Assembly (NCBI RefSeq): GCF_943912325.1
Contig: NZ_CALTTX010000001.1
Location: forward strand, 1 to 64,000
DNA: 64,000 bases
DNA from: an uncultured Microbacterium sp.
GTDB taxonomy: Bacteria; Actinomycetota; Actinomycetes; Actinomycetales; Microbacteriaceae
Direction of reading: 5' to 3'
A program made the translations under genes and the position numbers. This document shows, in pieces, positions 15,643 to 22,411 of this stretch (the stretch's first letter is position 1; each line of letters begins with the position of its first letter). Below the pieces are notes generated by a model. That model did no database searches, was not told where the DNA came from, and was given only the letters and a program-made list of their open reading frames with translations.

Positions 15643-17158
15643 TCTCCCCACCACCCCCACGACGACGAAGGACTCGGGGGCGCCCGTCGCCTCTGACGAG
15701 TACTCCCGCACCGTCGGGCCCGACGGTCCCCCCGTGCTTCACGACCACTACCTCGTCGAGAAGCTCGCGCAGTTCAACCGCGAGCGCGTGCCCGAGCGCG
15801 TCGTGCACGCGAAGGGCGGCGGCGCCTTCGGCACGATGAAGATCACGGGCGACGTTTCGCCCTACACCCGCGCGGCGCTGTTCCAGCCGGGCGCCGAGAC
15901 CGAGCTGCTGCTGCGTTTCTCGTCGGTCGCGGGCGAACTCGGCTCGCCCGACACGTGGCGCGACGTGCGCGGTTTCGCGCTCAAGTTCTACACGAGCGAG
16001 GGCAACTACGACATCGTCGGCAACAACACGCCCGTGTTCTTCATTCGCGACGGCATCAAGTTCCCCGACTTCATCCGCTCGCAGAAGCGCCTACCCCACA
16101 CGCACTTGCGAGACGCCGATATGCAGTGGGACTTCTGGACCCTCTCGCCCGAATCGGCCCACCAGGTGACCTACCTCATGGGTGACCGGGGGCTCCCCGA
16201 GTCGTGGCGTCACGTCAACGGCTACGGTTCGCACACCTACCAATGGATCAACGCCGAGGGCGAGCGCTTCTGGGTCAAGTACCACTTCCAGAGCCAGCAG
16301 GGCGTGTCGAACATCTCGGCCGAAGAGGCGCAGCAGCTCGTCGGCGAAGACACCGACTACTACCTGCGCGACCTGTACGACGCGATCGAGCGCGGCGACA
16401 ACCCCCGCTGGACCGTGAAGGTGCAGATCATGCCGTTCGATGAGGCCAAGACCTACCGCTTCAACCCGTTCGATCTGACGAAGATCTGGTCGCACGCCGA
16501 CTACCCGCTCATCGAGATCGGCGAGTTCGAGCTCAACCGCAACCCGGTGAACTACTTCGCCGAAATCGAGCAGGCCGCGTTCGCGCCGTCGAACTTCGTG
16601 CCCGGAATCGACGCGAGCCCCGACAAGATGCTGCTCGCCCGCATCTTCAGCTACGCCGACGCCCACCGCTACCGCATCGGCACGAACTACAACCAGCTGC
16701 CCGTCAACGCCCCGCACTCCGACGTGCACTCGTACGGCAAAGAGGGCGCGATGCGCTTCCGCTACACCGGCGGCGACGTGCCCGTCTACGCACCGAACTC
16801 GCTCGGCGGACCCGCGGCAGACCCGGCGATTGCGGGCGAAGGCGGCTGGCACAACGACGGCGAGCTCGTGCACGCGGCGTACACGCTGCACGCCGAAGAC
16901 GACGACTTCGGACAGGCCGGCACGCTGATTCGCGACGTCTTCTCGGACGACGAGAAGGCGCGCCTCGTCGACACTCTCGTCGGGCAGTACGAATCGCTCA
17001 AGCGTGACGAGGTCAAGGCACGATTCCTCTGGTACTGGGGCGAGATCGACGAGGCGACGGCCGCGAAGATCCGCGAGCGCATCGAGGTGCCCGCGGGCGA
17101 CTCCCCCGGCGCTCCGTACAGCTCGGAGCCCGAGCAGGAGCCGGCCGCGACGGTCTGA
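15635..17158 (+). CDS. katA: Catalase (monofunctional haem catalase, small subunit)
   Basis: A 507-residue catalase that converts hydrogen peroxide to water and oxygen. Distal His58 lies in RVVHAKGGGAFG, Asn131 in YDIVGNNTPVFF, and proximal haem ligand Tyr340 in RIFSYADAHRYRIG. The length fits small-subunit (clade 3) catalases, which lack the extra C-terminal flavodoxin-like domain. The ATG at 15635 overlaps the furA stop, the classic furA-kat arrangement, so expression should rise when FurA is oxidised or iron-free. A strong terminator follows at 17207. Confidence 0.97.
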   Translation: MADLPTTPTTTKDSGAPVASDEYSRTVGPDGPPVLHDHYLVEKLAQFNRERVPERVVHAKGGGAFGTMKITGDVSPYTRAALFQPGAETELLLRFSSVAGELGSPDTWRDVRGFALKFYTSEGNYDIVGNNTPVFFIRDGIKFPDFIRSQKRLPHTHLRDADMQWDFWTLSPESAHQVTYLMGDRGLPESWRHVNGYGSHTYQWINAEGERFWVKYHFQSQQGVSNISAEEAQQLVGEDTDYYLRDLYDAIERGDNPRWTVKVQIMPFDEAKTYRFNPFDLTKIWSHADYPLIEIGEFELNRNPVNYFAEIEQAAFAPSNFVPGIDASPDKMLLARIFSYADAHRYRIGTNYNQLPVNAPHSDVHSYGKEGAMRFRYTGGDVPVYAPNSLGGPAADPAIAGEGGWHNDGELVHAAYTLHAEDDDFGQAGTLIRDVFSDDEKARLVDTLVGQYESLKRDEVKARFLWYWGEIDEATAAKIRERIEVPAGDSPGAPYSSEPEQEPAATV

Positions 17159-17206
17159 GCCTCCCTTCTCTGGGTTCAGGACTGCTGCTCTGCGTTCAGA
17201 ACGGCA

Positions 17207-17247
17207 ACGCGTGCGTCTCGCCTGTGGGCGGGGCGCACGCGTCGTTT
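17207..17247 (+). terminator. Rho-independent-type terminator after katA
   Basis: ACGCGTGCG (17207-17215) pairs perfectly with CGCACGCGT (17234-17242). The inner part (CTCGCC/GGGCGGGG with wobble pairs) extends the stem to about 16 bp around a TGTG loop at 17223-17226, and CGTTT follows. The T-run is short, as usual for high-GC actinobacteria. Two imperfect 15-mers (CTCTGGGTTCAGGAC and CTCTGCGTTCAGAAC) lie just upstream with a 20-bp period. Confidence 0.75.
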
Positions 17248-17327
17248 CGGCACCGCGCCAGGGTGCGGAATCGAGGAGCCGCCGCACCGGTTCGCGCGCG
17301 TTACGGGATTCCCATGACCGAGCGGGC

Positions 17328-17333
17328 TACCCT
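17328..17333 (+). promoter_or_regulatory. -10 box TACCCT of a leaderless aquaporin gene
   Basis: TACCCT ends 6 nt before the GTG at 17340, so transcription should begin at the start codon. This separates the aquaporin gene from the furA-katA transcript, which ends at the 17207 terminator. Confidence 0.5.
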
Positions 17334-17339
17334 GGGATC

Positions 17340-18164
17340 GTGAGTTCGACGGATGCCTCTCCTCCCGCATCGGCCGATTCCCCGGCAGCCACGACGCCGC
17401 CCGCCCCGGGGTCGCCGCACCCCGAGGGCCTACCCACGTGGGGCGCACGGCTCGCCTCTGAGGGGTTCGCCTCGTTCCTCGTCGTCTTCACCGTCGTCTC
17501 GATCACGCTCGTCGGGCAGATCGGCCAGACCGAGCAGCTCCCCGTCCCCGGCATCGTGTACCTCGCGACGGCCCTCGGCTCGGGAATCGCCCTGACACTC
17601 GCAATGGTCGTGTTCTCGCGCATCTCGGGCGCGCACGTCCTGCCTCCCGTGACGGTGGGTCTCGCCGCGGCGGGGCGATTCGCGTGGCGCGACGTCGTTC
17701 CGTACCTCGCCGCTCAGCTCGTCGGCGCGATCGCCGCAACGACCGTGCTCGTTCTGATCGGACTCTTCGGCCCGGCGCAGTGGCTCACGAGCGCGCAAGA
17801 CGCCGGCTTCGCGTCGAACGGCTGGGGAACTCTCTCGTCGCACGGATTCGGATTCGGTGCGGCGGTCGTCGTCGAGTTGGTCTTTTCGGCGTTCATCGTG
17901 CTCGTCGCGCTCTCGACACGCGGTCGCACCTCGGCGGCCTTCACCGCGGCGGCAGCCGGCGGCATCCTGACTCTCGCCCTGCTCGTCTGCATTCCGATCG
18001 ACGGCGGCGGACTCAACCCCGCGCGCTCGATCGCGACCGCGATGTATGGCGGACTCGCGCCTTTACTACACGCGTGGTTGTTCGTCGTCGCGCCGCTCGT
18101 CGCGGCACTCGTGGCGGGATTCGCCTACCGCCCACTGTTCGAGACACGCCGCGCGCGCGACTGA
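17340..18164 (+). CDS. MIP/aquaporin family channel with altered first NPA motif
   Basis: A 274-residue channel protein. After about 35 Pro/Ala/Ser-rich residues come six transmembrane segments. The second half has the canonical loop GGGLNPARS, including the selectivity-filter Arg. The first-half loop reads SGAHVLPPVTVG where the family has SGGHFNPAVTxG, so Asn-Pro-Ala is replaced by Leu-Pro-Pro. Aquaporins conduct water, glycerol or small neutral solutes. Position right after furA-katA raises the possibility of peroxide or osmotic roles, which the sequence alone cannot settle. The GTG start is set by the leaderless -10 box; the longer frame upstream crosses the terminator and overlaps katA. 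Confidence 0.85.
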   Translation: MSSTDASPPASADSPAATTPPAPGSPHPEGLPTWGARLASEGFASFLVVFTVVSITLVGQIGQTEQLPVPGIVYLATALGSGIALTLAMVVFSRISGAHVLPPVTVGLAAAGRFAWRDVVPYLAAQLVGAIAATTVLVLIGLFGPAQWLTSAQDAGFASNGWGTLSSHGFGFGAAVVVELVFSAFIVLVALSTRGRTSAAFTAAAAGGILTLALLVCIPIDGGGLNPARSIATAMYGGLAPLLHAWLFVVAPLVAALVAGFAYRPLFETRRARD

Positions 18165-18198
18165 TCTGGCCGTCGCACGCGTCGGAACTACTCGCGCC

Positions 18199-19188
18199 TC
18201 ACCCGGCGACGAGGATCGGCGTTCCCGTGCGGAACTCGTCGAGGTCGCCCGTCTCGCCCGCACGTGTCGCGCGGCCGCCGATCACGAGCATGTAGAACAA
18301 AAAGACGCCGAGCGCGAGCGCCCCGATCCCGATCTTGACGGGCCAGGGCCAGGGCTGCCCCGTGACGAAGCCCTCGACGAGCCCCGAAAGCAGCAGACTC
18401 AAGACGGTACCGATCGCGACGACGACGAGCGTGCGCCCCGCGTGCGCGAGCGCCTCTCCGCGCGTGCGCGGTCCGGGGGCCACCCACGCCCAGAAGAGGT
18501 GTAGACCGCCGGCGGCCGCGACGAAGAGGCTCGTCAGCTCGAGCATGCCGTGGGGCAGGATGTAGAGCACGAAAACGTCCCCCGCGCCCGATGCGAACAT
18601 GACACCCGCGGCGAGGCCGATGTTGATCGCGTTCTGCATCATGACGTAGATCGGCCAGACGCCCGTGATTCCAAAGAGAACGCTCTGCAACGCGATGAAG
18701 GCGTTGTTCGTCCACACCGTTCCGGCGAACGCGGCGGCGGGGTTGTAGTAGTCGACGAACTGATGCTGAACGTACGAGTCCAAATCCATCTGCTGCGCGA
18801 TCGCGGCAATCGCGGCGGGCTGGTTCGACACCCACGCGGCCATCGCGACGGCCACGACGATCGTCCCGACGGCTACGGCGAGCGTCGTCCAGCGCACGGC
18901 GTAGAGGGCGGCCGGCAGCTGCAGGGCGAAGAACCGCGGGATCGCGGCGAAGGGATTCTGACGCGCGCGCGTCAGCCGCACGCGCGCACCCGCGAGCACG
19001 AGCGAGACGCGGTCGGCCTGCGGGCTGCGACCGATCGCCGTCTTGAGCTCGGCGAGGTCGGCCGAGACCGATTGATACAGCGCCGCGAGCTCGTCCGCCT
19101 CGGCGCCCGTGAGTCGCGAGCGGCGGCTCAACTGGTCGAGCCGGTCCCACGCGGGGGCGCGCGCGGCCGTCAGCGCATCGAGATCCAT
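18199..19188 (-). CDS. Stage II sporulation protein M-like (SpoIIM/DUF95) membrane protein
   Basis: A 329-residue protein with a soluble helical N-terminus (MDLDALTAARAPAWDRLDQL) and about five transmembrane segments. The SpoIIM core contains WTNNAFIALQSVLFGITGVW and ILPHGMLELTSLFVAAAGGL, the signature HGxxEL region. Non-sporulating actinobacteria carry it next to RDD, MoxR and DUF58 genes; its role outside sporulation is not established. It diverges from the RDD gene with only 33 nt between start codons. The ATG is placed by a leaderless -10 box (TAGGTT, N6). Confidence 0.9.
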   Translation of the reverse strand: MDLDALTAARAPAWDRLDQLSRRSRLTGAEADELAALYQSVSADLAELKTAIGRSPQADRVSLVLAGARVRLTRARQNPFAAIPRFFALQLPAALYAVRWTTLAVAVGTIVVAVAMAAWVSNQPAAIAAIAQQMDLDSYVQHQFVDYYNPAAAFAGTVWTNNAFIALQSVLFGITGVWPIYVMMQNAINIGLAAGVMFASGAGDVFVLYILPHGMLELTSLFVAAAGGLHLFWAWVAPGPRTRGEALAHAGRTLVVVAIGTVLSLLLSGLVEGFVTGQPWPWPVKIGIGALALGVFLFYMLVIGGRATRAGETGDLDEFRTGTPILVAG

Positions 19189-19194
19189 ACCCCC

Positions 19195-19215
19195 AACCTA
19201 AGCCCTGCCTAGACT
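19195..19215. promoter_or_regulatory. Back-to-back leaderless promoters for SpoIIM-like and RDD genes
   Basis: Minus-strand TAGGTT (19200-19195) is 6 nt from the ATG at 19188. Plus-strand TAGACT (19210-19215) is 6 nt from the ATG at 19222. The two -10 boxes are only 9 bp apart, so each polymerase would occupy the other gene's start region and initiation should be mutually exclusive. Confidence 0.65.
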
Positions 19216-19221
19216 GGCCGC

Positions 19222-20085
19222 ATGAGCTCGGCGACAACCTCCGCGACGGCTGCGACGACGACGCCCCGCATCGGCGCAAACGAGATCGTCCGCGTCGAGC
19301 AAGACGAGATCCTCACGGGCGAGGCCGTCGCGCTCGACGTGCAACCGGCCGGGTTCTTCCTGCGCACGGCCGGTGCCGCGATCGACCTGCTCGTCTCGAT
19401 CGTGTTGCTGATCGGGGCCTCGATCTTCATCTCCGGCGTCGGCTACCGACTCGTCGGAGACGACGGCATCCGCATTCTCGTCATCGGTACGGCCGTGCTC
19501 ATCACGGTCGCGATCCCCGTCACGGTCGAGACGGCCACGCGCGGGCGGAGTCTCGGCAAGCTCGCGATCGGGGCCCGCATCGTGCGTTCCGACGGCGGCT
19601 CGGCAGGATTCCGCCAGGCCCTGATCCGCGCGCTCATCGGCCTGCTCGAGATCTATATGACGCTCGGCTCGATCGCGCTCTTGACGGCCGTTTTTACGCC
19701 GCGCTCGCAACGCCTCGGCGACCTCGCGGCGGGCACGTACTCCCAGCGCGTGCGCACGGCACGCCCGGCCGAGCCGCTCCCCCCGCTCGCCCCCGAACTC
19801 ACGGGATGGGCGAGCGTCGCCGACGTCGCGCGGCTCCCCGACCGCACGGCGCGGCGGCTCGCGCAGTTCTTGCACCAGATCGACAAGCTCGAGCCCCGCG
19901 CCCGCGACCGGGTCGCGAACGAACTCATGAGCGACGTCGCACCCTTCGTTGCTCCGTTGCCGCCCGTGCCGCCGGTTCCCGCGCTGTTCGCGATCGCGGC
20001 GGTTCGACGCACGCGCGAGGAGCGGGCTCTCGCGGCGCGTGCCGCACGTCTCGAGCGCCTCGCGCCGGGCCTCGGACGCGACTGA
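19222..20085 (+). CDS. RDD family membrane protein
   Basis: A 287-residue protein. The RDD domain (about residues 35-180) has the Arg-Asp-Asp-like opening FFLRTAGAAIDLLVSI, a second helix, the motif TRGRSLGKLAIGARIVRSDGG and QRLGDLAAGTYSQRVR. The C-terminal about 100 residues are soluble and helical (RLPDRTARRLAQFLHQIDKL, RDRVANELMSDVAPFV), a common extension in the actinobacterial version beside SpoIIM-like genes. Function is unknown; RDD proteins have been linked to ion transport and membrane homeostasis. Start by leaderless -10 TAGACT. Confidence 0.9.
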   Translation: MSSATTSATAATTTPRIGANEIVRVEQDEILTGEAVALDVQPAGFFLRTAGAAIDLLVSIVLLIGASIFISGVGYRLVGDDGIRILVIGTAVLITVAIPVTVETATRGRSLGKLAIGARIVRSDGGSAGFRQALIRALIGLLEIYMTLGSIALLTAVFTPRSQRLGDLAAGTYSQRVRTARPAEPLPPLAPELTGWASVADVARLPDRTARRLAQFLHQIDKLEPRARDRVANELMSDVAPFVAPLPPVPPVPALFAIAAVRRTREERALAARAARLERLAPGLGRD

Positions 20086-20127
20086 GGCGCCGCGGGTTCG
20101 TATCGAAGCGGCGACGGATGCCGGTGC

Positions 20128-20334
20128 TCAGGCCCCGAGCAGTTCGTGACGCACGATCACCCAGCCCTGCGGAACGCTCAGCCGGTCGGCGTGCACGGCG
20201 CAGAGGTCGTGAGCGTGGGCCGCGCCCGCGGGCGCGAGCGGACCGACGGCAGCCATCTGGTCGCCGTAGTCGTATGTCAGCGTGCACACGGCTTCGCGTG
20301 CGCACGCCACCTTGGAACACAGTCGCTCGCTCAT
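20128..20334 (-). CDS. DUF3499 family small cysteine protein
   Basis: A 68-residue protein starting MSERLCSKVACAREAVCTLT with Cys6, Cys11, Cys17 and a later CAVH (Cys45, His48), consistent with a small zinc-binding fold. It ends SVPQGWVIVRHELLGA. DUF3499 proteins sit beside the Zincin_1-type gene and whiB2 in many actinobacteria (Rv3258c in M. tuberculosis, as I recall). The ATG at 20334 is preceded by TAGCGT at N7, so the gene is probably leaderless; the much longer upstream frame runs through the divergent gene and is rejected. Confidence 0.85.
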   Translation of the reverse strand: MSERLCSKVACAREAVCTLTYDYGDQMAAVGPLAPAGAAHAHDLCAVHADRLSVPQGWVIVRHELLGA

Positions 20335-20341
20335 CACCCCG

Positions 20342-20347
20342 ACGCTA
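20342..20347 (-). promoter_or_regulatory. -10 box TAGCGT of leaderless DUF3499 gene
   Basis: TAGCGT on the minus strand ends 7 nt before the ATG at 20334. No -35 box is obvious. Confidence 0.5.
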
Positions 20348-20471
20348 ATCCGCGAGCGCGGGCGGGAGGGTCCGCCACGCCGCGGACCGACCAGCGAGCC
20401 GGGCGTGCGGAGCCATCGGGAGCCCCCACACCCCTCTCCCACGCAGAGCCCGCACGCTGATCCGACGCGCA

Positions 20472-20477
20472 TAGGAT
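20472..20477 (+). promoter_or_regulatory. -10 box TAGGAT of leaderless Zincin_1-type gene
   Basis: TAGGAT ends 6 nt before the ATG at 20484, the same spacing and hexamer as at 1896. Confidence 0.55.
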
Positions 20478-20483
20478 CGAGGC

Positions 20484-20939
20484 ATGATTCGACGGCGCGC
20501 GCGACCCGACAGCCGGCCCGAGGGCGCCGAGACGCCGCGCCCGCGACCCGCGCGACACGATCGCCACGGCCGCGCGGGCCGGAGCCCCATCGTGCGGCCG
20601 CCACTCCCCCCGGTCGACACCCGATTCGAGCGGTTCGACGTCGCCGTCGGCGGCGCGAGCGAATTCTTGCGGTCGGCGTGGGAAGAGCTGCGCGATGTGT
20701 CGTTCGAGATCGGCGGACTCCCGCCCGCGAGCGACGACGGCGGCATCCCGCGCTGGAGCCTCGATCGTCAGAACGGGCGCATCATCCTGTGGCGCGTGCC
20801 GATCGAGCGGCTCGGTCGCATGGCGCGCGGTGACGAGTTGCAGCGGCGCATGATCATCGAGGGATGCGTTTTCCGTGCCGCCGCCGAATATCTCGGCCGC
20901 GAGCCCTGGGACCTCGGTCCCGAGCGCTTCCGCTTCTGA
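20484..20939 (+). CDS. Metallopeptidase-family (Zincin_1-type) protein without visible HExxH
   Basis: A 151-residue protein with an Arg/Pro-rich head (1-40) and a compact domain: FERFDVAVGGASEFLRSAWE, a FEIGGLPP strand, then WSLDRQNGRIILWRVPIERL. The C-terminus has RRMIIEGCVFRAAAEYLGRE where a zincin would carry HExxH; no His-Glu pair is present. Its position next to DUF3499 and near whiB matches the Rv3259 locus of M. tuberculosis, usually annotated as a metallopeptidase family protein. A non-catalytic or divergent member is most likely. Confidence 0.7.
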   Translation: MIRRRARPDSRPEGAETPRPRPARHDRHGRAGRSPIVRPPLPPVDTRFERFDVAVGGASEFLRSAWEELRDVSFEIGGLPPASDDGGIPRWSLDRQNGRIILWRVPIERLGRMARGDELQRRMIIEGCVFRAAAEYLGREPWDLGPERFRF

Positions 20940-20980
20940 GCAGGCCAGAGCGGGCCTCAGCGCGCCGCCACGGGCTGGGG

Positions 20981-22411
20981 TCAGGGCACGACCGTGACGG
21001 GAACGGCCTGACGCGCACCGGCCGGCACGGGGTACGCCGCAAGCTTGCCGTCGCCGCTGTACGAGATCGCCGCCGAGACGGGGGTCTCGACCCGCAGGCG
21101 CCACACTCCCGCCGCGAGCGTCGCCGTGCCGTTCTGCGTCGTCACCATGGCCCCACCCGCAAGAGGCGTCAGGGCGACCGACGCGGGCGAAGCGGAGCCC
21201 GCGCCCGATGCTGCGTTGGCGACCGTGAGGGTCGCACCATCGGCGGGGACCGCGACGAGCGTGTCCGATGTCAGCGTCGGCGCGGCGCCGACCCAGGCCA
21301 GGTCGCGCGCGCCGTCGGTTGCCGTCAGCACCCCGGCGACCACGGGAACCGCCGCCGTGACCCAGATGTTGTAAGCCCCGGCATCCAAACCCGTTAGCGT
21401 CGTCTCGGCGCTCTGGCCCGCCGCGAGATCGACCGTGACCGTCTGCGCCGCAGCGCCGCCACCGACGGGAACCGCCGTGACCGTCGCCGTCGTCGCGGCA
21501 TCGGGTGCCACGAGACGCACGGTTGCGGGTCCGAATCCCGACCCCACCGCGGCCGGCACGACGACACCGGGGATCACGTTCGTCGGCGCGGGCGCCGCCG
21601 CCGGGCTCACGACATCGGATCCGACCGGCTGCAGGGTCTGCGTCACCGCGACGGCGAGCGCCGTCACGACACCCGTTCCGGTCGCGGTGACCCGCACGAC
21701 GGGCGCGGGCTCCGACGGCGCGAGCGACGCAAGGGGAATCACGACGCGCGACTGCGCGCGCACCGCGACGTCGGTGCCGGCGGGCGCGGTCACGGGATCG
21801 CCGCCGCCGAACACCGTGACATCGATCGTCGCGACGACGTCGCCGGGGTTCGCGATCACGAGGAAGGCGCTCTCGCCGAGCGTCGTGGCACCGCCCACGA
21901 GCCAGCTCTCGAACGCGGGGGCCGTGCAGGCGGCGGCCGAGAATCCGACGATGTCGTCGGCGGAGGCGGTGGATGCCTGGGCTGCGGCCGCGTCGGCGGG
22001 TGTGCCCGGCTGCGTGCTCTCGGCTCGAAGGACCGACCCCTCGCCCACCGAGTCGGGCGTCGAGGCGATCGTGCTCGTCGTGGGATCGGGATCGCCGCCC
22101 GCGACCGTCGCGGGGTCAGCGGCGAGGGCAATCGCGCTGGCGTTCTGCCCGTCGCGCGAGCCGATGAGCGGTCCGCCCGGGCAGACGAGGGTGGCGGCTC
22201 CCGAAGTGGGCGTCACGGTCTGCGACACCGGCGAGGCGGTCACCCCCGGCCACGGCACGTGAACGGCGGCGACCGAGAGGCCCACGACGGCAACCGCAAC
22301 GACGGCACCCGCGAGAACGCGCGCGCCCGTTCCCGCGCGGCGCGCCCACGTCGACCGCCGTCCCGAGGTCGACGGCGACGGCGCGACAGAATTCGGGGTC
22401 GGCGTCGTCAT
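20981..22411 (-). CDS. DUF5719 family secreted/anchored protein
   Basis: A 476-residue protein with an N-terminal cytosolic segment, one transmembrane helix (about 30-52, GARVLAGAVVAVAVVGLSVA) and a large extracytoplasmic part rich in Ala, Thr, Val and Gly. Repeated beta-strand blocks such as SAFLVIANPGDVVATIDVTV and GPATVRLVAPDAATTATV suggest Ig-like folds. DUF5719 proteins follow the large glycosyltransferase gene in many actinobacteria; the ATG here overlaps that gene's stop by 4 nt. A role at the cell surface is likely; the molecular function is unknown. Confidence 0.83.
   Translation of the reverse strand: MTTPTPNSVAPSPSTSGRRSTWARRAGTGARVLAGAVVAVAVVGLSVAAVHVPWPGVTASPVSQTVTPTSGAATLVCPGGPLIGSRDGQNASAIALAADPATVAGGDPDPTTSTIASTPDSVGEGSVLRAESTQPGTPADAAAAQASTASADDIVGFSAAACTAPAFESWLVGGATTLGESAFLVIANPGDVVATIDVTVFGGGDPVTAPAGTDVAVRAQSRVVIPLASLAPSEPAPVVRVTATGTGVVTALAVAVTQTLQPVGSDVVSPAAAPAPTNVIPGVVVPAAVGSGFGPATVRLVAPDAATTATVTAVPVGGGAAAQTVTVDLAAGQSAETTLTGLDAGAYNIWVTAAVPVVAGVLTATDGARDLAWVGAAPTLTSDTLVAVPADGATLTVANAASGAGSASPASVALTPLAGGAMVTTQNGTATLAAGVWRLRVETPVSAAISYSGDGKLAAYPVPAGARQAVPVTVVP

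Noticed and set aside
16091..17287. 398-codon minus-strand frame opposite katA
   Set aside because: katA is certain; the antisense frame has no recognisable motif and crosses the terminator.
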